A stretch of DNA of 64,000 bases from Drosophila miranda (Eukaryota; Arthropoda; Insecta; Diptera; Drosophilidae). The translations under genes and the position numbers were made by a program. The stretch is from positions 15,236,001-15,300,000 of the forward strand of contig NC_046673.1 of assembly GCF_003369915.1 (NCBI RefSeq), given 5' to 3'. Below, in pieces: positions 38,074 to 47,523 of the stretch. Below the pieces are notes generated by a model. The model had not been told where the DNA came from. It searched no databases and was given only the letters and a program-made list of their open reading frames with translations. The number at the start of each line of letters is the position of its first letter. Positions within the stretch are counted from its first letter, which is position 1.

Positions 38074-38282
38074 CTTCAAAAATAGAGCACTTGCAATGAA
38101 AATTGGTTTTGAAATGTCTGTGGTCGCCAGTGGACATGGAACAAATTCTCAATGTTCAATCGGAATTTTCTAACTATGAGAAAAAAGTATGGATTGTGGT
38201 AAGGCTGAAGTGTGGAAAATAAAAATCAATGAGAGAAGAAGAGCAGGTCCAGCCATAAAGGAAATACAGAGTAAGAAAGTTT
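38074..38282. repeat. right copy of the 207-bp direct repeat
   Basis: It matches 35737-35943 almost base for base. The sequence after the repeat diverges at once (TTCTTGAGGTG here, TTTTAAGAAAG in the left copy), so the duplication boundary is sharp. Confidence 0.85.
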
Positions 38283-40811
38283 CTTGAGGTGTGTCTTGAG
38301 TGATTGCATGGAAAACGAGTCAACTTATTGAAAGGCCCAACCAAAAGTGATACATATGTATGTATATCCGAGCAGCATCAAACCATACGCGACTCATAAT
38401 CGATTATAAAATATATATGAATCTAAACTCCAAGCGGTTCCAGAATGGTATTCCAATTATTTTGAATACTCCACTACTATAACTAATAATAAAGGAGCCT
38501 CAGCCTTGTAGCATTCACCGCTTAAGCCATACCATCGTTAAAAAATAAAACACAGGAGGGGATGACAGACTCCTAAAATTGTGTGATCATCGATTGAATG
38601 TGCCATCTTTTGAGATTCTCTGTCTGGCCATGTCGGCAATCCAATAGTTAATTATTGTAAGTATTTACTCATCCTGAGCTGCCATCATGGGAAGATTTCC
38701 TCAATTATCGAATGGATTGCATCACTGGCAGGCAGATCAATAGATTTTTCAAATACTGAGGCAGATGCGAGTACGGGTACTTTTGCATTTGCCTTTAGAG
38801 TTGACAATTTTCTTAATTTCCAACTCATGATTGCCGTGTTTAGTTACTCAACGTACGAGCGGTACTAGGAAGCTGTGCCTGTGCTGCTGCCCCATACATA
38901 ATCTTAATGGGGCCTGCGTTTCGTTTCGTTTCGTCTCGTTTCGAGAGGAGGCTTCACATTTGCGATGACAGCTCTCGCATAATTGTACAACATTTAAATG
39001 TTGATCTTGGCCAGAGCCAGAGCTCTGAAAGCGAGATAAAAGATATCATAAAACACACACAGAGAGAGAGAGTCTAAATGTCTAAATGTGTAAATGTGCA
39101 AATGACATAACCCGCTATGAGTCTGTCTCTGGGGCAACATTCAAATAGAGATACAATTGTATCTGCTGGCCATTTATCTTTCGCTGGCTGGGGTGTCGCC
39201 AAATGTTTGTCGCATTTGGTTTTCTGTTTGGGGAACAAACGAAAGTGGTCAAACAGTGGGAGCCACTGTTCGAGATGCAGGATGGAGGGCAAGCTGTCAC
39301 CATCTCAATATCAATCTCAATCTGCTGTTTGTTTGCCTATGACCGTTTAGGGCCAAATGGCGGTACTACTCGGACTAGCACGTACCCAGAGATTATCCGG
39401 TGGGGGGAGGTACGTGCCTGGACTGCGTCCAATATCGGCAGTGCGAACATTTTGCTCGGAGTTTTTTGGCCTGCTTTAATTGTCGCTTCGTCGTCGCAGC
39501 AGTGCCGTTGAAAAACGCTTTAACGAGCTACGCGCATGCGCAATTGTCCAACCAAGCGGCATTCCCCCGATTCCCGACTCTGGCGGCGCTTTATGCAATG
39601 CCAGCCAGTAGACCGAACGAACATCATTGTGTGCCCCGACGCGTCGGTGGAGCGGAGACTTTCACTCATTTAAGAATTCATTGAGCCCCAGGGCTTGCAT
39701 ACTTATCGCACTCATTGGCAGATCTCTGACCATCCTCCCCAACCCATGCGGAAGTTTATGAAGCACCCCGGAGCACTGGCCACAGATAACTCGGGAATTT
39801 TTACAATCGCCATGAAGACCCTGGCACGTGATTGAATGTATCATTCATGGAATGGATGGACGATATGCACCTACTCGTATAAACAACATCTCGTGACTCT
39901 AGAAAGGAAGTTCCCCCAATAAGAAAAGAACAAAATAATGTAAAGGAAAAGACAGTAAAATACTCCAATGGAAATAAAATAATTGGGTTTTTTATAGAAA
40001 GATAAGATAATATTCTAAGAAGTCTTTAAAGATAATGCTAACATTAAAGGGTCCTAATGAGGTTCAATCAAGTTCCAAAGAGACCATCTAAAAGAATTGA
40101 AGAATTTTGTACTCCATAATTGTAAGGATCCATCAATAACAAGAGGTCAAGGGTACATATTTTATAAGGTATATACATAAATACTATTTCAACAAAAGTC
40201 CTTAAGTGTTTCAGATTCTTCCTGCAGTCCAGGAGCCCAACGAACATATAATTTCCGCATTCGCTAGTTCTTTCCACACTCATATCATTCTTTTTCCAAA
40301 TCGGTTTTGTGATCAGCAAATTCACTTTAAGAGTTCTTTGACCAGGCTAGTTTGTCAGTTGCAAAATAGTTACAGGCAGGCAGGCAGTCGATAAGATAGA
40401 CAGGCGATCCGTGGATCCATCCATCCATCGAACAGACGTATCGGACCGGACCGTACCGTTCCTAATGGGTTCCTTATCGCCATGACGGATAATGCGAATG
40501 AAATTGATTTTCCGTCATACGCAAGACACTTGAAAAAACCCATCAAGATCCCCAGATATATTTTCAAATAAATTATTATTAATTATTCTACAATTTATTC
40601 ACTCAAAAAAAAAAAAAAAAAATCACAAGCAAAATAAAGGTTTTGTGGACAGAAAAAATATATTAAATACAGGTTGGGTTTATAATCGAGCTTCGTGGAT
40701 AGTTTTATTGCTTTCTTTCTTTCTGCTATTCTCTCTCTCTCTCTCTCTTTCGTCAGTTCTCTCCCTCTCTTCCACTAGCTCTTGCTCTTTCCTCTCTTTC
40801 TATTTATCTCT
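38283..40811. other. intergenic region, no gene seen
   Basis: AT-rich DNA with short simple repeats, a GTTTCGTTTC tract near 38928-38945 and a poly-A run at 40605-40622. Just downstream of the - strand chitin-binding gene it is CT-rich (40710-40810). I see no coding exon or RNA gene. Confidence 0.5.
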
Positions 40812-41774
40812 CTAGGCGGTGCAGTCGTAATCGGCGACGCAGAAGGAAGTTTCGGGATTGAACTGCATACCCTCGGGACACTTGAAGCGGGCGGACTCTA
40901 GGACATTGCCATTTTGGAAGCAAATGATGAACTCGTCGCAATTTTCATCCATGGGGAAGAAGCCTGTTGTGGGACAATCGAGTATGGGGGTGGCTGCAGT
41001 GGTGGACCCATCATCGGTGGAGGCGCTGGAGTCGGTGGAGTCGCTGGAGTCGGTGGAGTCGCTGGAGTCGGTGGAGTCGCTGGAGTCGCTGGAGTCGCTG
41101 GAGTCGGTGGAGTCGCTGGAGTCGCCGGAGTCCGTGGTATCTGAAGAGGGCTCATCGGTGGATGCGTCGTCAGTCGAAGGATCATCGGTACCGATTGACG
41201 ACCCAGTGGTTCCCTCTGCCGGCTTCTCCGTGCTCTCTGAAGAAGTATCTTCGGTAGAGATCGGCGAATCAGTGGTCACATCAGCCGGCTTCTCTGTGGT
41301 ATCTGAAGAGGGTTCATCAGTGGATGGTTCATCAGTCGAAGAATCATCGGTAGAGACATCATCAGTACTGATCGGTGCATCAGTGGTGTCCTCTGGGATG
41401 TCAGTAAAGGGTGCGGCGGTAGGGACCTGCGTAGGAGTGGTTACCTCAGCCGGCTTCTGCGAGGAACTATCATCCACATTGCTGGGAGGAATCGTCGGAC
41501 TCTCGATGTTGCCATCATCGCGTGCCAATAGTGACAGGTCTCCCACTTCTGTGCAATGGCCAGCCTTGGAGCTGAAGACGCTGCCGGCCGAGCAGCGCAT
41601 TGATTGCAGAGAGAAGCCGCCGGCAGGAGACGCGCGGCAGGCATAGAACTCGGGCGTGTTATCCACAAGTGCGAAGTAGCCGCTCTGGCTGCACAGGGAG
41701 GCCTGGGCGCCGCCGGAGGCCAGGAGAAGGGCCACCACCACGGTGGAGCCCAGGAGCATCGGAAGCTTCAACAT
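40812..41774 (-). CDS. peritrophin-like chitin-binding protein with Ser/Asp-rich linker
   Basis: A single-exon gene of 320 aa. Residues 1-25 are a signal peptide ending GGAQA. An N-terminal CBM14-like domain has only four cysteines (C28, C46, C61, C74). A Thr/Ser/Asp/Glu-rich mucin-like linker of about 190 residues follows, including a run of Asp-Ser-Ser and Asp-Ser-Thr triplets near residues 205-250. A canonical six-cysteine CBM14 domain closes the protein (CPTTGFFPMDENC ... DYDCTA). CBM14 (peritrophin-A) domains bind chitin, so a secreted role in peritrophic matrix or cuticle is expected; the Ser/Thr linker is a likely O-glycosylation region. TATA promoter and a GATA-motif cluster lie upstream. 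Related in parts to the gene at 44222-45560. I do not assign a symbol. Confidence 0.9.
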   Translation of the reverse strand: MLKLPMLLGSTVVVALLLASGGAQASLCSQSGYFALVDNTPEFYACRASPAGGFSLQSMRCSAGSVFSSKAGHCTEVGDLSLLARDDGNIESPTIPPSNVDDSSSQKPAEVTTPTQVPTAAPFTDIPEDTTDAPISTDDVSTDDSSTDEPSTDEPSSDTTEKPADVTTDSPISTEDTSSESTEKPAEGTTGSSIGTDDPSTDDASTDEPSSDTTDSGDSSDSTDSSDSSDSSDSTDSSDSTDSSDSTDSSASTDDGSTTAATPILDCPTTGFFPMDENCDEFIICFQNGNVLESARFKCPEGMQFNPETSFCVADYDCTA

Positions 41775-41837
41775 TTCGAGCAGGCTGCGTGTGTTTTGGT
41801 TGCGGTTTCGTTTAGGTTATCGTTACTTGATTCGACG

Positions 41838-41876
41838 GACTAACTGGTCGGACCCTTGGCCTGGCTCTTATATAGC
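41838..41876 (-). promoter_or_regulatory. TATA and initiator of the first chitin-binding gene
   Basis: On the - strand, GCTATATAAGAGCC lies at about 41864-41877, followed about 28 bp later by the initiator-like CCAGTTAGTC (41839-41848). This gives a leader of about 70 bp before the ATG at 41774. Confidence 0.7.
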
Positions 41877-41915
41877 CCACCCGCCGGCCTGATCGACGCT
41901 ATTATGTTCGCCCAC

Positions 41916-42023
41916 AGATAAAGAATAATGTGGCATGGGCCTGAACGTCTGCAGGCATGACTACTCCCAGATAAGTGCCTCCCAGATAAGTGATCAACAT
42001 CAATCGGTACTCGGGCCTTATCT
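41916..42023. promoter_or_regulatory. cluster of four GATA-factor motifs
   Basis: AGATAAAG at 41916-41923, AGATAAG at 41969-41975 and 41984-41990, and the inverse CTTATCT at 42017-42023. They lie 70-180 bp upstream of the start site of the - strand chitin-binding gene. GATA factors such as GATAe and Serpent drive midgut and fat-body genes in Drosophila, so gut expression is a reasonable inference. Confidence 0.6.
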
Positions 42024-42674
42024 GGGGAAGGGGCTTTCGAGGAACCGTATCGTATCTCTAGTTAATGCGAGTACTTACCTTAATAAACAACAAACTCTGG
42101 AGTTCATATTTCCACCAAAGACTATAAAAACACGAGATATATCATCAGGAAAAAATTCCATTTGAATTTTTCTCGATGATTCATGGTACGGGCGCGCGCG
42201 GGGCACTGGTACTATAATTCTCAATTGGGCTATCCTTCGTCTCAGGCCGCGTATATTGTTGTTGAATTCTGGTAACCGACTCAGCTGCCCAAGGCATTTT
42301 CGAACAGGTATAACCGAGTAGGCAGCGACAATGAACAACGTTTTGGTGCCTCATGCAACATCTTGATAAATATATTGTCGTTGATACTACTTACAGGTAT
42401 ATTTACCACCTATTTACATTTCTAGTAAATTTGGTGGAGACCATCGGGAAGAGCACAGCAGCACACATTTTGATGAACATCGAGAGATGATGATGATGGC
42501 AGCAGCAGTTACGAATCGATTGCTATGTGATTATGTGTCCCGGATTGAGTGGAGAGAGAGTTTAGCAGTTTATGCGTTTCCCCATTATTCCGGTTTTCCA
42601 ATATCCCAGCAACACGAGCAATCGCTTTTCAAAATATCCGAAATATTCAGGGAAAACAAAAAAAAACCGAAGGA

Positions 42675-43085
42675 ATGGCTGAAGCGGCAGCCCCTTCCCA
42701 GGAGATGTTCGAGGAGCATCCTTCGTACGAGGCGCTGGATGAAAACGAGGCTGAAATGGCAGCCCCTTCCCAGGAGATGGTGGAGGAACATCCTTCGAAC
42801 GAGACGCTGGTAGAAAACGGGATTGAAAATACATTTCCTTCCCAGGAGATGCTCGAGGAGCATCCTTCGAACGAGAAGCTGGAAGAAAAGGAAGATGTTC
42901 AGGATTTAATCGCCGGCGCATTGGAGAGAACAAGGGCCGATTACGACATGTTGCTCTCCATTTCCAAGCAGACATTCCATTCGGAAATAGATTTTCTGCC
43001 CGAAAATATGCGGGAGGGCCTTTCCTTGGAGGAGCTCCGCCGCGACGGGGAGGCGAAGCTGGAGGCTTGCGCCGTTCTGTACTGA
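42675..43085 (+). CDS. small acidic protein with three 24-residue repeats, unrecognised
   Basis: An open frame of 136 aa from the ATG at 42675 (context GGAATGGCT); the frame extends further upstream but the earlier Met codons have no better support. Residues about 2-74 are three tandem units of the form AAPSQEM.EEHPS.E.L.EN (24 residues, 72 bp each). The C-terminal half (EDVQDLIAGALERTRADYDM onward) is predicted mostly helical and ends LEACAVLY. It has no signal peptide, no membrane segment and no domain I recognise. A poly-A signal AATAAA follows at 43195-43200. It lies between, and on the opposite strand to, the two chitin-binding genes. Codon use and consistent repeat phase suggest a true gene, but without homology this remains a prediction. 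It could be a young lineage-specific gene. Confidence 0.6.
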   Translation: MAEAAAPSQEMFEEHPSYEALDENEAEMAAPSQEMVEEHPSNETLVENGIENTFPSQEMLEEHPSNEKLEEKEDVQDLIAGALERTRADYDMLLSISKQTFHSEIDFLPENMREGLSLEELRRDGEAKLEACAVLY

Positions 43086-44221
43086 TTGATGGAGCAGACG
43101 TGTCTGCTTTGCCAGTTCGAGAATCGAGAGGAGAGCCGACAGCAGCAGCACTCGCCGTCGCCGTCGCCGTCGCAGTCGCAGACCCAGTCACACCAATAAA
43201 TACAGATACAGATTAGCCAGAAACACAGACACAGAGATACAAACATACCGATTATTCAGCAGCAGAAGTAACACAAATAAATGCATGTTAGTCCCTAAAG
43301 AAGTCAAAGGAAACTTGGACGTTTGTTCCTCAGACACAGATACAGATTCAAATGTACAGTACCTGCTTGAAGATACATTAAATTTCTCGTAAATGCAAAA
43401 TCGGATGCCATCGAGAAGAAAATGGAAGGCACTCCATGAATTTTGGGATCTTTGGGAATATTTCTTCAGAGAGGAAGATCGAGAGAGAGCACATAACCGT
43501 CAGCCAAAGTACAGCAACTGCACTTTTAGACACTCGCAGTTAGAGAGAGCGAGAGAGAGAGAGAGACACACACAAAAACGGAAGCGCTAAAGCAGCCATT
43601 TTGCTGGCAGACAAAAAAAAACCATGGAAGAAATATCCCAATTTACGAGAAGCGAGGAGTGGAAGAGATTTCTTTGCAGGAATGTTTTAAATTTCAAAAT
43701 GTATACGAAATAAATTTTCAACTAATAAAAATAAACTTAAAACATCAGCTTACATGGTATAATAATCTATGAACGGCTATAAATTTGTATCTATAATTCA
43801 AAAATCCATTTTTTAAATCGAATGAATCTTACGATTTGCAAAAACTTGAGCACGACTCAAGAAGGTGCGTGGCTGACTAAGAAGGAATTCAAAGAATCGC
43901 ATCTGGCAGAATATATCTGTCCTTCTGTTTTCTTTTTATGATTTCCCTATCCTAAATCAAGAGATAAGATTCAACTGAGGGAAACGCTTCTAGGTGAGCA
44001 TTCTTGAGAACTTCAAGATACTGTGTCTTGCGTTGTTTTTTTTTCACAAAGATATTAACATTATTTGTCTAGTTTCCAGAACTTTATTAATACCATATAT
44101 TAAAAAAACAGACACACACAACAATTGGCAGCAGATTTCTAGCAGATGTCATAAGATTAGGGCAATGGACCAACGTAGTGGAGGAGGAGCTCCTCCTGGC
44201 GGGGCTCAACTCTCAGGCTCC
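43086..44221. other. 3' UTR and spacer, no further gene seen
   Basis: This contains the poly-A signal of the small gene (43195-43200), CGTCGC repeats at 43153-43172, a GA run near 43540-43565 and AT-rich spacer up to the 3' end of the second chitin-binding gene. Open frames here are short and low in complexity. Confidence 0.5.
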
Positions 44222-45560
44222 TCAGAAAAGGCCTCTGGGCTCCTCGTCGGACTCGGTGCTCTCGATGGACGGTCCCTTGTTGGCCTCCTTTTCGGCCTTG
44301 GCCTGCTCCTTGGCGGCCTTGGCGGCCTCCTTTTCGGCCTTGGCCTGCTGTTTGGCCAGCTCCTTGGCCGCCTTCTTGGCCGCCTGCTCCTCCAGCTTCT
44401 GCTGCTTGCGGGCCAGCTTCTCCTGCTCCTTCAGGGCCTTCAGACGCAGCTTCTCCTCCGCCTTATAAAGCTTCAGCTCCCGCTTGATGGCCGCCAGGTC
44501 GCTCACCTCCAGCGCCTCCTGTCCGGGCACAATCTGGGTCCAGTCATACCGCCAGCATCCGCCAATCAATGGCTCGAACCGCTGGCCGCTGGAGCAGCGC
44601 ACAATGAACTTGTGGAGACCGCCCTGCAGGCTGGCCATGCAGCTGTAGTAGTAGGTGTCGTCGTGGCCAGCGTAGCGTCCCACGGCCAGGCACTCGAATT
44701 CGTCGGCCTTGCACACGGACACGTCGCGCACACAGCGGCGCAGTGTGGGCGAGAAGGCAGTCAGCGGAGGGCACACCATCTCCTGCTCTTGGAGCAGGCG
44801 CAGCAGCGGATTCCACAGGCACTTGTGGTAGCGCCTGCAGTCTTCGCCGATATGCGGAAAGAGTCCTGCCGTCTGGCACTCGAAGACGGGTACGGTGGGC
44901 GCGGGCGCGGGCTCGGGCGTAGGAGTCAAAGTGGTGCCCAGGGCTGGCTCCTCAGTGGTGGTTGCCGGTGGCTCATCGCCGGCACCAGCGGTGGTGCTCT
45001 CGGGCTGATTGGTGGTGGTCTCTGGCTCAACGGGGGCACCTGTAGTGGTCTCTGGCTCAACTGGGGCGCCTGTAGTGGTCTCTGGCTCAAGAGGAGCTCC
45101 TGTGGTGGACTCTGGCTCAAGAGGAGCTCCTGTGGTGGTCTCTGGCTCAAGAGGAGCTGCAGTGGTGATCTCGACAGCTGCTGTGGATGTCTCCTGATTG
45201 GCTGTGGTTGTTTCCTGACCAGCGGTGGATGTCTCATCCTCTGCCGTGGTTGTCTCCAGTTCAGGCGTTGTGGGTGCTTCCGTGGTCTCTTCCTCCTGGA
45301 TGGTGGTGGTCGTCTCCCAGCCGCCACTGCCCTCGGTTTCCTGGCCAAGGGTTGTGGTCGTGGAATCGCTCCAGGGATCTGCCTGGCCCAGCTGGTTGCT
45401 GTCGCTGCTGCCATCGCCGCTAAGTGCCAGGATGCCGCAGGACTTTGTCAGCAGCTGCAATTGCAATTACTATTGGTCATTCCCCAGCCCAATCGTCATC
45501 CTCTCAAAATACGGATACACTTACCAAGGCGGCGCAGAGCAGCAGAATGGAAGTGGCCAT
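44222..45560 (-). CDS. mucin-like chitin-binding protein with C-terminal Ala/Lys/Glu coiled coil
   Basis: Two exons: 45525-45560 and 44222-45454, joined in phase 0 across a 70-bp intron, giving 422 aa from the ATG at 45560. An in-frame ATG at 45653 would add 31 Thr/Arg-rich residues; the inner start is preferred because it puts the signal peptide ([13 protein letters not shown]) at the N-terminus. A Thr/Glu/Pro-rich mucin segment (residues about 40-195) includes five tandem copies of TTGAPLEPE or close variants. Two chitin-binding-type domains follow: one six-cysteine CBM14 (C205-C260) and one four-cysteine variant (C267-C312). Residues about 330-405 form a highly charged coiled coil ([20 protein letters not shown]), unusual for a peritrophin. 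Secreted matrix protein, probably chitin-associated. It lies tail-to-tail with the small gene at 42.7 kb and shares domain types with the gene at 40.8 kb. Confidence 0.85.
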
Positions 45561-45689
45561 CGAGAACTTTCCGCTACGGCTGGTCATCGTTCTTCGCACC
45601 GTGAATGTGGTCTCTGTGGTTTCTGTGGTTCTGGTTCTAGTTGTCGTTGTCATCGTTGCCAGTGGCTAACGTCGGTCGATCGTTGTATG

Positions 45690-45764
45690 AGCTAATGACA
45701 CGGCCCCCGCTCGGTTATATAGCGAAAATCTTGGATGCTGTGCGAGGCGCTCGCCTTATCTATC
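45690..45764 (-). promoter_or_regulatory. TATA promoter and GATA motif of the second chitin-binding gene
   Basis: On the - strand, GCTATATAAC lies at 45714-45723 and an initiator-like GTCATTAGC at about 45691-45698. A GATA-type CTTATCTATC is at 45755-45764, about 60 bp upstream of the start site, and another AGATAAG is at 46066-46072. This parallels the promoter of the first chitin-binding gene. Confidence 0.6.
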
Positions 45765-47523
45765 GGGGCTTAGCACCTTGCCTTCGCATCGTCTCCATAG
45801 CCCAGAGATACTGCTGTGGGTACGGTTGCGGGTAGCGTGTTACGGGTTACGGGTAACGGGTATATGGTGCAAATAAAAAATGTGCTGCTCCCCGCTCTCT
45901 GACGTCTCCGGATAAATTGCAAAATACAGTTGTAAACCACTTAACCCACACCTCGCACCACCTCCTAGTCCACGGATATGAAACGGAAGTGTGTAAAGAT
46001 ATCACGGTGATAGATCTCTCTCTCTGTCTCTTTCCCTATCTCTTTCTCTGCCTTTGTTTCCCCGGAGATAAGTATCCCCAGCGTTGGGGTGTGGAGGTCA
46101 AGATAGGACTGTTTGCACTCAGATTTTGCTACTGTTTTTGATTAATATCACACATCACATCACGATACGGATACGATACGATATGTCCGAGGGACGGAAT
46201 AACAAAAACACACCCAAAGAGTATGACGCATCCTCCGTGAAGCTTAAGAAAGATACCCACCATTCTAATCAGTGGGATCAACTGTCTATCTTTTGATATA
46301 TCTAAATATCTATCTATATCAGCTTTTGGAAGACTGTGTGGAAAATTACAAAAAAGTACAGATGGAAATGCAGGTGAAGTACGTAAATACATCTGTTAAA
46401 GGCATTTGTTAAAGGTTCATTCTGCTCTGCTTCTAAAATGCATCTTTCATTTCTATCTTTCAATATGAATAATGATTATTTCATTATCTAAACCTGCTCT
46501 CCATGGAGCTCATGGATCTACTCCAAACCTGTCATCCCCCAGTGAGGCAGCACACCTATCTGGAGACAGATATGATAAATTGATTAGCAGCACAAATTTC
46601 CCATTAGTGAACAGAAACCATTCCATACGAATGACACGAACAGCTACCATTCGTCACGAATGGTTCTGGTATTTACACGATGGAAAAATATTACAGATGT
46701 GCTAAGAATAGTTTGGCTAGAAAGGATTTTATTTAATAATAAACTCCAATTAAAACGATCTTCGGAAGTGAATCATCCGTTTTTTTGAATTGAATGCGAA
46801 AATTGCCACTCTTAATGTACTAAATGTGGGTCCTAAGATTCTATCTTCTATCTTGGATATTCCATATCGAAAAGTATTCCAAATCAATCCCAAACACAGA
46901 TTCCACACAACACACAATGGTTGACCCCATTTTGGGGGGCAAAAGAATACTCATACAATGCCATCCACAAATGAGTATTTTTCATTTATCTGCGTGTCGA
47001 CCAGTGCCTAATCATTTGGCTCGTCTATGGCTATGGGTATGGGTATAGCTATGGCTCTGCGTACGTCTGGCCATAAACATAATCCTCTGCTGACGATGGA
47101 GCTGTGGGGCTGTGGTCTAGCATCTGCCTGACGGAGTTGCAGGCAAAAACGCTTTGCATATCTGACGTTAATCTCACGCCTACACATGCAGCAGATAAAT
47201 ATATAGCAAAGATAGGGATACGATGTGGTGGTACGGGTACGGGTACGGGTATCTCTGGTGGTGGATGAGTGATAAGAGTTGATTGTTATCAGAACCGAAC
47301 CGAACTCTCGGCGTCTGCTGGCAGGGCGTCTCTGTGTGTGGGTGAGCTTTCTGTTGGCCATTACCTAAGCGGATTTGTGGCTTGGTAAATGATGATGCCT
47401 GCTCACGGCTAGACGGATTGGACCGCATACAAATTCATAGAACGCCCAGCAAACGGATACGGATACGGATACGGATACGGATACACGGATCTTCTTCTTC
47501 GGCCAAAAGCAGCTTTCAGAGGG
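45765..47523. other. intergenic spacer between divergent genes
   Basis: This lies between the start of the second chitin-binding gene and the transporter-like gene at 47.5 kb. It holds GGGTAC and GGATAC simple repeats (47230-47250, 47455-47482) and TCTC tracts. No coding exon is evident. Confidence 0.5.

Noticed and set aside
37891-38085. Asn/Lys/Ile/Tyr open frame
   Set aside because: By-product of the AT-rich tandem repeat.
40858-41646. 262-codon open frame of Ser/Val/Glu repeats on the + strand
   Set aside because: It is the complement of the Ser/Asp repeat of the chitin-binding gene; the 9-bp periodicity keeps several frames open.
43994-45604. 536-codon Leu/Gly-rich open frame on the + strand
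   Set aside because: It lies antisense to the second chitin-binding gene, has no start context or domain, and reflects codon bias and repeats on the other strand.
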